A DNA stretch of 64,000 nt, from the NCBI GenBank assembly GCA_963978905.1, contig OZ022258.1, positions 59,535,638-59,599,637 of the forward strand, read 5' to 3'. Source of the DNA: Trichostrongylus colubriformis. Its lineage: Eukaryota; Nematoda; Chromadorea; Rhabditida; Trichostrongylidae. Under the pieces are notes generated by a model. That model was not told the DNA's origin. It did not search any database and saw nothing but the letters and a program-made list of their open reading frames with translations. A program made the position numbers and the translations under genes. Positions 42,396 through 53,576 of the stretch are shown in pieces (position 1 is the first letter of the stretch; each line of letters starts with the position of its first letter).

Positions 42396-43432
42396 TCATA
42401 TATAAAGCGCTTCGTGTGTCTCTACCTCCGTCCGTTCGTCTGTCACGAAATTGTGTGTTATATGAAAAATGACCTGTGGAGATCGGACAAGTTTGGGATG
42501 GGTAAGGTATGGGGCAAGAAGTAAGGAATGCACATATGTCATGTTAAGTCCCGTCCACTATGGGGGAAGCGCGCACTGAGACGCTCCTCCTTAAAATCGA
42601 GAATCGTTAACTGGTTTTCAAAATGACCCAACCTGCAGAAAAGATGGATTAAGGTCAGCGATGAACTTCTGAAAGACATGGAAGAGACCTTGGCACACTC
42701 CGAATGGGCGGTCCGTGCAACAAAAGTTCATAACGTGGGTTTCGGAGCCCAAAGACTGGAAAAAACCGGTGAAATGACCGGCGTCTAGGCTATCTTGAAC
42801 AAACCTAAAATGAGCGAATCCCCCCCCCCCCCCCTAACAGTAGGCAGAGCGTGTAATTATCGTGTGGTGCTCACTTAAAAAGTTGCAATTGATTTCGAGA
42901 GTGATTTAGAGACAGGGAGAAGAAAGGAGGTGGTCGGTAGTGTGGGACTATAATTGATGATGATTTTCAACAATGTGCCCTTTTGCGTTACGTAAAAGAG
43001 ATGCGGAGATGGAGACGAAATTGGGCTGGGTAAGGATTGGGACAAGAAGTGAGGAGCACACATGAACCATGTTAGGCTCTGCCTACGTGGGCGGGGCGTG
43101 CACTGTAATGTTCCGTTTTCAGGCCGAAAGTTGTTAATTGGGTTCGAATGTGCCCCAACATGGGGAGAAGATGGATTCAGGTGAGCGATGAGTTTTTGAA
43201 GGTCAAGAAGGAATCCTGGGCACAGCGCGGGAGCATTTGAAACGGTGGGCGGGACAAGTTCGGGATGGGTAGGGAAGGGACAAGAATTGAGGAGTACCCA
43301 TGACCAAGTTAAGCCCCTCGCACGGAAGGCGGAGCGTGCACAGAAATACTTTGTTTTCAAGAAAAAGCACTTTCAATCGACCTAGTGACGCACATGGTGT
43401 TTCGCGCACTGTAGTGTATGCCAGCCAACTAG
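42396..43432 (+). mobile_element. Helitron-like element 2, directly abutting element 1
   Basis: It begins TCATATATAAAGCGCTTCG immediately after the CTGG end of element 1. It ends with GCGCACTGTAGTGTATGC, CAGCCAA and CTAG at 43429-43432, followed by T. Length is 1037 bp. The interior repeats GGGCGG(A/G)GC blocks, TTCGAATGTGCCCCAACATG and a poly-C tract at 42820-42834. The two elements form a head-to-tail pair. Confidence 0.58.
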
Positions 43433-43459
43433 TATATGTATACAGTATTATATAATTTT

Positions 43460-44335
43460 ATTTATCACATTTATTATTGATATTTTCGATTTTTTATAGC
43501 TGCTGATTATCGCCGCATCCCGCGATGAGAAAATCACTACAAGGATGCTGAGAAATGCGCAAAGGCTTCGGTGTCGGACAGGACTCGAACCCGCACTTCA
43601 TGCTTTCCGGCCATATTTGCTAACCCATTACACTACCGACACCCCTTTCACCTTAACTCGGCTTCTGAATGATATATTTGCCATAGCTTATCAGCACTCA
43701 CACGTATAACGTGTTGAGCCGGTTGACCAGTATCGGCAGCGAACTGAAGCTGCAAGCTTGAGTAGATACTGACTTTGATACTCTTGATTTTTTGTAGCTG
43801 CTGATTATCGCCGCACCGCGATGCGAAAATCACTAAAAGGATGCTGAGATATGCGCAAAGGCTTCGTGTCGGACGGGACTCGAACCCGCACTTTATGCTC
43901 TCCGAGCATATGTGCTAATCCATTACGCTAACGACACTCCTTTCACCTTAGCTCAGCAACTGAATGGTATATTTATGATAGCTTATCAGCACTCACAGGT
44001 ATAACGTTTTGTCCATTGCTCAGCATCCTTGTAGTGGCGGCCATAATCAGCCGCTATCAAAAATCAAAAATCCGAAATCAGTATTTACTCAAGCTTCCAG
44101 CTTCACGGTTCGATGCCGATACTGGCCAATCGGCTCAACACGTTATAGTGAGAGTGCCGACAAGCTATGGTAGAAATATCTTTCAGAGACTGACTTGAGG
44201 TGAAAGGGGTGTCGATAGTGTAATGGATTAGCATATATGCTTGAAAAGCATGAAGTGCGGGTTCGACTCCCGTCCGACGCCGAAGCTTTTGCCCATAACT
44301 CAGCATTCTTGTAACAGCTTTTATTGTTGTTTATT
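43460..44335. repeat. tRNA-derived SINE array: two minus units and one plus unit
   Basis: Units of roughly 300 bp contain a tRNA-like block and a tail (GCCCATAACTCAGCATCCTT, then GCGGCGATAATCAGCAGCTA). Minus-strand tRNA-like blocks are at about 43571-43643 and 43867-43938. A plus-strand unit faces them with its block at 44209-44281. The units share TAACGTGTTGAGCCG and GTGAGTGCTGATAAGC landmarks. This is the same family as the copy split by the gypsy element. Confidence 0.75.
44209..44281 (+). tRNA. tRNA-like sequence (SINE head or tRNA pseudogene)
   Basis: GTGTCGATAGTGTAATGGAT opens the block and a B-box GGGTTCGACTCCCG closes it. The acceptor strands GTGTCG and CGACGC pair, and TATGC/GCATG closes a seven-base loop TTGAAAA, which would place GAA (Phe) in the anticodon. 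Sister copies have different loops and the block is embedded in a SINE, so I do not call it a functional tRNA. Confidence 0.45.
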
Positions 44336-44400
44336 ACTATTGTTTATTATTTAGCATTATTTTTGTTTTTTTTTGTATACTGTTTTCTTCAAGATCAAAA

Positions 44401-45065
44401 ATGAAATTCAGCCACCCAGTTTCGGTACGCTGCTGTGGTACCGTTCTACTTCCCTTTTGTTCTACTTCATGCACCGACTTCGTCGCATGCGATGACAGCA
44501 GGCTTATCAATCGGGAAGATTTCAGAGGAGTTTCTGCGAGGAATGATAAGGTAAAGTCTCCATGACGTGGTGATTGCAAGATGCAAACCTATGCATTTTT
44601 TGTCATGGATCACACGTTTTACTTGCAAGCAATGCAATGCCGCTGTATGTGTGCGGCAGCAAAATGTAAGCAATGAACGCACCGCTCAAAATTGAATGTG
44701 TGTGGTGTTTTCTAGCCTCTTCCTGTTCAGAGAGAGAAGTCACGTTTTCCTGAAATACTGCTGTCACGGATCCAAGAAAGCCTCAAAAGGAACTATCGCG
44801 TATCAGCAAGCACCATACTTCTCGATGTTGTGAAGCGATTGGAGGAAAATGACGGTGTGTGGTCGTACCTCATGCTGTTATCTTACAATCAGTCGAGGGA
44901 TTTAATCACTTCTCTTTAAAGATGTATTCACCTCAACTCTCGAACGCTCTTCCGAGCGCTGGCTTCCGATGTTATTTGAAGCATGTGGAAGTGCCTTATC
45001 CAATGTACCAAACTCATCACGACAGCAAATTCTAGCGAGGTTATGGAAGCAAGTGAATAGCAAAG
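44401..45065 (+). CDS. LRPPRC: LRPPRC-like mitochondrial PPR protein, exons 1-3
   Basis: Exon 1 (44401-44550) starts at an ATG preceded by AAAA and gives 50 codons. Its N-terminus, MKFSHPVSVRCCGTVLLPF, has no acidic residue and could be a mitochondrial presequence. Exon 2 (44716-44854) encodes PLPVQREKSRFPEILLSRIQ and a helical stretch. Exon 3 (44922-45065) encodes ERWLPMLFEACGSALSNVPN and QILARLWKQVNSKG. Phases are 0, 1 and 1 and all junctions keep the frame. This order of a helical lead, a CGS-type helix and then PPR repeats parallels vertebrate LRPPRC, which stabilises mitochondrial mRNAs with SLIRP. Exon 4 lies 13.8 kb away at 58893. The identification rests on remembered family pattern, not a search. 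Confidence 0.72.
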
Positions 45066-45345
45066 GTTTGACACGAAGACTATTTTTCGTCATCGTTCTG
45101 AAACCAATACCCTATTCGTCTTATCATGGACTAGCTCAGCCCCATTTCGTCGTATGTTTTGCATTTGTGCTCTTTTCACCAAAACTTGGATCAGCCTTAT
45201 TGCACTTAAATTGGTAGATTCGCTTATGGGGAGATCTAACTTAACGGTTACGCTGGTCTTACCTTTCTCCAGCAACTTTTTTTTGTAAGAGGTGTTCAGC
45301 TGAGATGTTGGCAGATCGCTTTTCAGAATATAGAACAGACACATA

Positions 45346-46086
45346 CAGGGGGTGCCAAAAAAAGTGATTTTGCCCATGACTCACATCTGCCAATTATACA
45401 AAACATAGGGAAACGAAAGAGATAAAAGTATTGGGGCAAAATATTTCCGAAATGTTCCTCTGAAAGCAGGAACAAGCTGTGGCTCTCTACTCTCACCTTT
45501 ATAAATAATATGGAGCTTTCATTCAACGCAGTCTGGCTTCGGAGTGTCTACAGAATGAAGGTCCGTTTAAAACAGTAGAGCTAGGCTCCATAGTAGGTCT
45601 TTTGTGAGAAGCTTCCTGAGGATTGGCCCTTCGGTTCATGGAAGTCACAGAGCTCCTGCTGCTTGGACAAGGCTGATATGATGCGAAGTGTCATATTCAT
45701 GCCCAAATCCGCCCCCGGAGGGGTTTCAGTGGTAAGGGCACGTTTTGGCTCATGGAAACGAAGGGCGCTGGGAACCCTGACAAAACGGATAAAGAACACC
45801 ACCCATGATGAATCCCCTTAGGTACCCAGAGTGAACGGACCTCAGCAAGGTTGTGTACGAGGGCGACGAAATTCCGGTTTTTGCCCAATTGAGGTGACAC
45901 AACTTATTCACTCTTTCCTCGCCCCCGTCCCTGCTCGTGCAGAAGGCTGCCACGGAATATACTGATAGGGTGAGGTCTGCTCTTGAATCTGGGGATGAAA
46001 TTACCTCAACAGAATTTGCTGTTGTTCGACTAAAGTGGGGCGAAAGTGGAAGAGACAAAATTACTTCTTTTTTTTGGCACCCCTTG
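45346..46086. mobile_element. Non-autonomous Tc1/mariner-type element
   Basis: 741 bp from CAGGGGGTGCCAAAAAAAGT to a matching end TTTTTTTTGGCACCCCTTG. It is flanked by TA (45344-45345 and 46087-46088). Terminal repeats are about 28 bases. No transposase motif was found in either strand. The start resembles that of the element at 20803 (CAGGGTGCGCCAAAA). Confidence 0.75.
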
Positions 46087-46090
46087 TATA

Positions 46091-48529
46091 CAGTGCGTTT
46101 CATAATTATATGGTCACCCTTGAATTTCAGGTTTTCTCGACAACACTCTATTGAAGAATCTTTTCAGTCTCATAGACCGATTCCTCACCTGGAATAACCC
46201 CGTGTCCGATTTTTGGTAGCAGTCTCGTTTACCTTATGTTTTCAGTAGTATTTTTTGTTTTTCTGCACAGGTCACCCTGAAAAAAGAGAAAAGTTAAGGC
46301 CCCGGCAGGTCTGTGATGGTAGATTTGTCTTCCAGATATATTTTCGAGATACATATTCAATCGTCTTGTGGCTAGCTACTATTTTCCGATAGAATAGCCC
46401 AAATCTGGGATTCCTGTGGTACTAGGCTCAGTTTGAGAGCCATTGCAAAAAAAAAAATCGGAAGACTCCAGTGCTCATTTAGATAACGTTTGAGAGATTC
46501 GGTGTCTTCAATGTTTTGCTGGCTCTGGACTCCAACGTGAGATTATTATCATTAACGAGGAAAAGATTTTGGGGGTCACTTCCTACAGCACCTCCTCCAT
46601 GGACCAGATTTGTTGTTTGGAGTTAAACCATTTTTAGTCTGGAGTCACAGCGTGTACAGCAGCGAGGAAGAGCAGAAACATGACTGAAGAAATAGTGAAG
46701 TAGTCTCCGAGGCCTACAGCACACCATAAGGCGGAACGACTTCAATTCATCAAGTTGTTCTTGAGGACGGATTGAACGAAGCTGAATTTGCATAGCAGTT
46801 GCACCCTGCATGCGAATAATTCCATCCGAATTGTATTAGGTTGATTCATAATAAATCGGACAAATGGTAGTGATGATTTCTAGAGATCATAACTCAGTAA
46901 CGAATTAACGAAAATGGACGCGCGAGGTACCGTTGGAATGAGTATGAAAAGCTCTTCAAAGTACCGCAAAATAATCACTCCAAAGTAAATTCATTCCGCC
47001 ACAATGCCGCACGATTTCAAGCGGTCCAGAGACCACATCCGCAACGTCATACTATTTATATCGCTATCTGGCCAGGAACCCGCGGATATCGGCAGACGTC
47101 TGATAGAAGTTCACAAGGAGCATGCCCCCGGCAGAAGTACACTGTAGTTGTAGCATTCGAAGTTTGCGTCAGGCGACCATTCCATCGAAGACGAAAACCG
47201 CGGTTGGTGGAGCGTACACGGGGTAGAGTACTGGGAGCTGCTCGATGAAGGTACCACAGTATCCGCCGACGTCTACGTTCGTCAATTACGAGAATTGAAG
47301 GCCAATGTCCAAAGTTCGCTACGGCGGCGGTCACATGTCTACTTCCAGCACGACAACGTGTCTACTTCCACAGACCGCACTTCGCAAGATCGACCAAGGA
47401 CGAGCTGCTGTCGTACAGTTGGACCGTACTTCTATACCCACCGTACTCCCCAGATGTGGCCCCTTCAGATTTCCACCTTTTCTCCCACAGCCAACGCCAC
47501 CTGGACGGCCAAGACTTCAAAACTCGCGACGAGGTCAAGGCGGCACTCGGCAACTTCTTCGAGCTCCAGCTTCCGGCCTTCTGGAGCAAGGGCATCCATG
47601 ATCTGCCTATACCGTGGCAGAAGGTCATCGATAAAGATGGAGTATATTTCAAGTGAATCCCTGTTGTCGTAAAAAGTTGTACGATAATGATTAAAATTGG
47701 TCAATTTGTCCGATTTATTACGAATCAACCTAATACTTTTGAGTCTGAAAATACTCTGTTTATATGGTGCTGACGGGTAGAGGTTGCACTAGCTTGGTCT
47801 GAGAAGTGCGCCGTTCTACCGGAGGGGAGAAAGGTGATGGCCTAAGTGGTTTTTGGCAATGAGGTTGCATACCTTGCCTTCGAAAGCTGCAGAATGGACT
47901 CCAGAGACTGCTACAAGATCTTGCGAAGGAAACAGTTGCCTTTTGGAGGCGAGCGGCTCTTCATAATTGCGTCTAACAGCATGACAAGCTGTTGTTCACG
48001 TAGGTCATTCAATGGAATCGTGGTTAAAGCTTCGAAATACGGACCTTTAGCCATAGATAATATGAGTCTTGGTCTCAGCTCTATTGCGGAGACCTGGAGG
48101 ACATCGTCGCAAAAATATTTACCCTAATAATCGCCAATTCTGGAAAGCAAAGCTGCTGAACCAGCAATTGTTGAAGACTGGGACAATATCTGTGGCAAGG
48201 CTCTTCGAGATTTCGTTTCTACTTCCCCAAACGGCTAGTTAATGTCGTTCTTAAACAGGAGAACACCGTAGTTTATGAGCTCCTTCGCATGCGCTGTTAA
48301 CTCTAGCGAATCTTCTCTTTCTTCGGGGTGACCTTATAATTATGAAACGGCACAGAAATCAGAAAATATTCATAGAAATATCGGGCTAAAAGGTAATGTC
48401 ATCAAAATTAGTATGGAAGGGTTTTCCGTGGTGAGGAATCTGTTAAAAATACTTAAAAAAATTTTCGGCTGGCTGTGTGCTCTGAAAACCAAAAATTTGG
48501 GGGTGACCTTATAATTATGAAACGCACTG
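46091..48529 (+). mobile_element. Tc1-like element carrying a nested mariner
   Basis: The ends are CAGTGCGTTTCATAATTATA and TATAATTATGAAACGCACTG with TA on both sides (46089-46090 and 48530-48531). A second internal copy of the right repeat (GGTGACCTTATAATTATGAA) lies at about 48325. Broken plus-strand transposase pieces are visible at 47870-48230: SCRMDSRDCYKILRRKQLPF, then GDLEDIVAKIF and an EDWDNICGKALRDFV block typical of Tc1 C-termini. Without the 898-bp mariner insertion the element would be about 1.54 kb,as expected for Tc1. Confidence 0.78.
46836..47733 (+). mobile_element. Internally deleted mariner, nested in the Tc1-like element
   Basis: 898 bp from TTAGGTTGATTCATAATAAA to TTTATTACGAATCAACCTAA, with TA flanks (46834-46835 and 47734-47735). 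The plus strand carries N-terminal pieces (KFASGDHSIEDE at about 47160-47200). The C-terminus is PPYSPDVAPSDFHLFSHSQR (about 47438-47498), then FWSKGIHDLPIPWQKVI and DKDGVYFK before a stop at 47654-47656. The central part, including the first catalytic block, is deleted. Confidence 0.88.
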
Positions 48530-48706
48530 TATGTGGAGAATCGCCGAATACCATTTCGAAATTACACGGAAAATCCAAGCGTGGATGAATCCCCAGAAAA
48601 GTGGCGAAATCGTTGACTCCATAAAATACGATGCAGTTTTTGAGTTCAAATTCTTGCGGTGTTGTTTTCAAGGGGATCGTGTACGGAACAATGGGTCTCT
48701 CCGTTA

Positions 48707-48990
48707 CCTATCCCTACTATATACGAAACGCTTCGTCTGTCTGTACGTCCGTCCGTTTTTCCCTCCCTCCTTCCGTCTGTTACGAAATCAGGTCTTGTAT
48801 AAAAAATGACCTGTGGATATGGGGACAGTGGTATAGGCAGGGCATGGGAGATGAAGCTCTAATCGTGTTCGCCATACAATGCGTACGCTCTGCTTGTTAC
48901 TATACATCTTCTGAAGCGGTGGTATTATACAAGCAGCAATTCGAATCGATACGCACCAGTTTTTGACATATCGCTCTGCCATTCATGATA
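48707..48990 (+). repeat. Helitron-like 5' fragment
   Basis: TCCCTACTATATACGAAACG, then CTTCGTCTGTCTGTACGTCC and TGTTACGAAATC match the 5' part of the Helitron-like family. The match fades after about 48850. Confidence 0.5.
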
Positions 48991-49261
48991 AAATCTCAAG
49001 AAAATCGCAACAGGAGGCTAAGTGTTGTTTTTCTTGGCTGATCAGCTCAATCATCCGACCCAGGTTCGGTCGATAAGGTACGGGAGCATCTTTTGACACA
49101 TTTACAGCGACTGCAAATAAGTCAGTAGCGTTGAGCGCTCGAAAACGTCATTGAAAGTTCGGGAGCGGGTGCTGCTAGAGGCTACCACGTTTCTTGTAGC
49201 TCAGATCGTTTCACTGAGAGATGTAGTTTCGTGGGGGAAGGGGAATTCTCCACATATGAAG

Positions 49262-49440
49262 ACCGCATTCATTCCGGCAGGGATAGCCGAGTGGTCAAGG
49301 ATGTATACTCACGTCTGCACTTAGAAAGAGCTATTGAGTTCGATCCCTGCCGGGGCACTACCATGCCTTGTAAAAATTGCAAAAATGGTGACGATACCAG
49401 AGTCAGGCCCAGGTTGACAGGCCGGCTGATGGACAAACCT
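49262..49440 (+). repeat. tRNA-like leader ahead of the RTE element
   Basis: GGCAGGGATAGCCGAGTGGT (A-box region) and GAGTTCGATCCCTGCCG (B-box region) lie 60 bases apart, and GGCAGGG can pair with CCCTGCC. A normal T stem plus acceptor does not fit, so it is not a canonical tRNA. It ends a few bases before the RTE open reading frame, suggesting either a SINE next to the LINE or an internal polymerase III-like promoter. Confidence 0.5.
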
Positions 49441-49445
49441 TGTCA

Positions 49446-52028
49446 CATCAAAAATGTCTAAAGTCGCACAAAGAATCAGTTATAAGGCTAGGACGTCACC
49501 CGGAAGTGACGCGCAGAACCCCCGCCCAAGTTCTGCGTCCAGTATGCGAGGGATACCGAGGGTTGAACGACCTCGGCCAAAGAAGCTAGTTCAAATTGGG
49601 ACTCTGAATGTGGGATCACTCACCGGAAAGTCCCGAGAGGTTGCTGACCTCATGAAACGCAGGAAAACCGAAGTCCTCTGTCTGCAGGAGACCCGCTGGA
49701 AAGGGTCCAAGGCAGGAGAGATTGGAGAAGGTGTCAAGCTCTTCTACAACTGAGTAGGCACCAAACGGAATGCTATTGCGGTAGCGGAATCTCTCAAAGA
49801 TTGCGTCTGTGCCGTAAATAGGATCAGCGATCGAATAATGGCTGTGAGGATAGACACCAGGGTTGGATACTGGACCATAATAAGCGTGTATGCACCGCAA
49901 GCCGGTTGCTTTGAACACGAAAAGGACGAGTTCTATCTCAACCTTGACGAAGCCATCAGATCAGTTCCGGAGAGCGATTACCTCACCGTGGCGGTGATCT
50001 GAACGGTCATGTCGGAGGGGATAGAAGAGGTCTGGAACGAGTGCACGGAGGCAAAGGAATGGGAGTAAGGAACGCTGAGGGAGAGAGGGTTCTCGACCTG
50101 TTCGCAAAAAGGGAGACGCAAAAGATTCCCTACAGCAGTGGGGGAAGGCGAACGGAAATAGACCATGCTCTCGTAAGAAGACCGGCCCTCAAGACTGTGA
50201 AAGACATCAAGGTACTGCCGGGAGAAGAGCTGGCAACTCAGCACAAGCTCCTCTTAGCGGATATTGCCATGGAGCTCCCCAAGAAGACAAGGATGAAAAC
50301 CGAAAGAAGGATCCGGTGGTGGAGACTACACAAAAAGGAAAAGAACGACCTCAAGAGAAAGTGCTAGAAATGGGCCTTCCAAATCCTTGCGGTTCGATCC
50401 AGGAGACCTGGAAAGGAGCGGCACAGGTCATTCTCAATGCGCCAAGGAAACACTAGGCGAGACCCGAGGCGGCTTCAGAGGTGATAAAGAGGCGTGGTTC
50501 TGGAACGAAGAAGTTCAGCGGGTAGTGAAGCAGAAAAAGAGTGCTTACAAACGTTGGCAGAAAACGCCTGCCCAGAAGATCTTGTCAACTACAAAAGTTG
50601 CAAGAGGCTCGCCAAGGCCGCCGTAGCCAAAGCGAAGAACACCGAGATGGATGCCTTGTACGAGAAACTGGACGGTAAAGACGCTGATAAGTTCGCCTTC
50701 CGGCTGGCTAAAGCCCGACATCGGCCCACTCAAGACATCAGAATGGTAAAAACCGTCAAAAGTAGCGAAGGTGCCATCCTAAGGAGGCCAGCCGAGGTTG
50801 AAAGGAGGTGGCGGGAATACTTCAACGAGCCACTAAATGAGGAGTTACCCCGCAAAGAAAGACCACAAAAAGAGGCAACGGCTGGTCCCATCCCATCCTG
50901 GACAGACGAAGAAGTACGTCAAGTACTGGGGAAGATGAAAGCAGGGAAGGCGGAGGGTAGAGGCTTGGAAAGTCCTTGGAGAGTGCGGTGTATGGTGGCT
51001 CACTGGGTTCCTCAACACGGTGTCTGTACAAGGAAAGATTCCGGATGCCTGGAGGACCAGTACCATTGTTCCGATCTTCAAACAGAAAGGAGACGCAATG
51101 GAGTGTTCCAACTACCGAGGGATCAAGCTGACCGCGCATACCATGAAGCTATAGGAGCGGTTGGTTGACCTTAGACTCCGAGACATGATCCCAGTCTCCC
51201 AAGAGCAGTTCGGCTTCATGCCGGGAAAGTCGACGACGGATGCAATCTTCATCGTCCGACAAGTCATGAAGAAGTACCGAGAAAAGCGCCGGCCAACTAC
51301 CTGGCCTTCCTCGACCTAGAGAAGTCTTTCGACCGCCTTCCTCGACCCGTGATCTGGAGAGCTCTTCGAGAACGGAATGTACCCGAACACCTGATCTCTC
51401 TCGTAAGAGATATGTACGATGGCGCTACGCTCCGCACGGGCAAACTCGTGAAGTGGACATTACGGTAGGGGTGCACCAAGGGTCAGTCCTGAGTCCGTTC
51501 CTCTTCCTGCTCAGTCTAGATGCCATGGTTGAAGATCTCATGGACGGACCGCTAAAGACCATCCTCTACGCTGACGACATTGCCCTGATCGCGGATAGCA
51601 AAGAAGAACTCCAGATAAAAGTTCAGAAGTGGCAGGAAGTGCTTACGGAGAATGGTCTTCGACTGAACGTAAAGAAGACCAAATTCCTGAGCTCAGAAGA
51701 AGGTACAGAGGTAATCGTGAACCTTCACGGTGGAAAACATAGAAAGGGTCAAGGAATTTCGGTACCTGGGGAGCGATCTAGCTGCTGAAGGTACTGTGGA
51801 CCAGGAAGTGAAGTCCCGAATAAATGCGGCATGGCTGAAATGGCGAGAGACTTCTGGAATCCTCTGCGATAGACGGTGCTCCAGAACCCTTAAGGGTAAG
51901 GTGTACCGATCGGTGGTGAGGCCAGCAATGCTGTACGGCAGCGAGTGTTGGTCCACATCAAAGAGCCACGAAAGGCAGCTGTCCGCCCACCATGGGCAGG
52001 GTGTGCGGAAACCGATGGGTTCTTCCAC
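49446..52028 (+). pseudogene. RTE-like LINE: endonuclease and reverse transcriptase
   Basis: The reading opens near 49454 (MSKVAQRISYKA). Endonuclease motifs are IGTLNVGSLTGKSREVADLM, VLCLQETRWKG and IISVYAPQAG. The end is EIDHALVRRP and THKLLLADI-like (50150-50270). A linker follows (50490-50900). RT shows IVPIFKQKGD, NYRGIKLT and SQEQFGFMPGKSTTDAIFIV (about 51195-51270). Then come LAFLDLEKSFDRLP (about 51300), VGVHQGSVLSPFLFLLSLDA (51465-51525) and the catalytic ILYADDIALIAD (51560-51600). The C-terminus reads MLYGSECWSTSKSHERQL, then degrades. Stops and frame changes are frequent, so it is inactive. It lies inside the LRPPRC-like intron. Confidence 0.88.
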
Positions 52029-52029
52029 T

Positions 52030-52471
52030 CAAAGGAATCATCCACAGAAATATGAGTTTCTCTGTTACCCCATATATTTATGTTGTATTAGCCTAATAAG
52101 GGCCGCATGCAAGTTTTAGTTTCACGTAAAAAAAAAGAGTTCGGCTAAGATACAGCTCCCCAAATTCTTGGCCGAGTGGGCGGGATCTCGGAGAAAGAGC
52201 CCCGTCCCGTCCCGTCGTCCACCGCGGTTGGGAAGGGATAGTAAGGCTGTTTACGTAACTTTCTGTTCGTATAATGCGTCTTCGATCGCGGCGGACGACG
52301 GGGTCGGCACTTGCTCGGAGGCCCGCCCACCCGGCCGAGAATTCGGGAGGTTTATCTTGGTCGATCTCAATTTTTCGCGTGAAACTTCGCATGGGGCTCT
52401 CTTTAGGCGAAAATATCATGAATATATGGGTAAGAGAAAAACTCACTGATCCGTAAACGAACGACTCCCTT
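52030..52471. mobile_element. Fold-back MITE, AAGGAATC family, copy 1
   Basis: About 440 bp. The left end is AAAGGAATCATCCACAGAAA and the right end AAACTCACTGATCCGTAAAC then GACTCCCTT. Landmarks ACCCCATATATTTATG and CATGAATATATGGGTAAG face each other, and the centre is GC-rich (GGGCGGGATC). It is the diverged relative of 57644-58073. It lies directly against the end of the RTE element. Confidence 0.68.
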
Positions 52472-53576
52472 AAGTCCTCGCTTGGGTCTCCAAATCGGGA
52501 ACGTGAGGAGTGGGTCTGTTAAGATCGCTTAAGTAAGGAATGGGTAGGGACTGACCAAAGTGTGCGGAGCAATAAGGACTAAGCGTAGCTCCGTCCAGCG
52601 TGGGCGGAGTTCACACTAGAATGCACGATGCTCAAATTTAATTCCTCGCAAAGACTCCATAAATAGCCCATGCGTCGGGAAAAAAATACGATGAGGTGAA
52701 TCGCTATTCAATTGAGTAGCTAGAGGAGATCTCGCCTCGCGAGTAGGTCGTATTTTAGACTGAAGATACCAACCACAAAATAGCAATTCCACTCCATGGT
52801 CCATAGATCGGGTATAAATGAAATCATCGGTTTGTGCGCAAGAACGGGTGAAGGTTACTGAACCAAATCCTTGAATAGGTGGAGTCGCAGAACTAAAGAT
52901 TTTGCTAGGTCATAGGCTACCGATCGATACTGATCGAAATTGTCAATTCTGCGGAGAGGAATCGAAATCAAAGCTATGCGGAGTCAGATCAAAGGATATA
53001 TCATCAAAAGTAGAGGCATAGGCTATCAAAGGAACAGAGTCTTCAAACGTTGGCAAATACGGCAAGTTAATCGTTTCCGATGGTCTTGAGCAACTTCAGC
53101 TACGCTAGCGCGGCAAGCCGAGACTAACCCCTTCACTCCTTATGGAGTCTGCGCAGCCGGTCCGGTACTCTGTCGGAATGGCCTAATAGGCTTAGTCTAA
53201 CTGCCTGTCACGAGATAACTAAAGTAGAAGCTGTATAGGATGGGTCAATTGTGGGATAGCTAGCGCATGGGAGCAAAAGCAAAGAGCCCACTCAACCAAA
53301 GGCCGTAAGGCACAGACGAAGGAAAAAGTTGGGTTGTGGGCGTACATTAGGCATAATGTGTCTTTTCGTCCAACGTCTGTCTGTCACGAAATTGGGAACT
53401 ACCGAAGGAGAAATTGCAAAGGTGGGGTCATTATCAAGTCAGGGCACTCCCGCAGTGAGTAGAGCGTGTCGCGAGTGGGTAGCGTTTACTGCAGAAGTGC
53501 GTTGTTTGGGATGAGTACAGCTCGAAGCCTGGGGCATGAATCATCGGATGTAAGAAACACAGCGTATACTAACAAG
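52472..53576. other. Diverged Helitron-type fragments
   Basis: Blocks such as AGCGTGGGCGGAGTTCACAC (about 52597) and GTCTGTCTGTCACGAAATTG (about 53375) belong to the Helitron-like family. The rest is unassigned; no exon was recognised. Confidence 0.4.
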
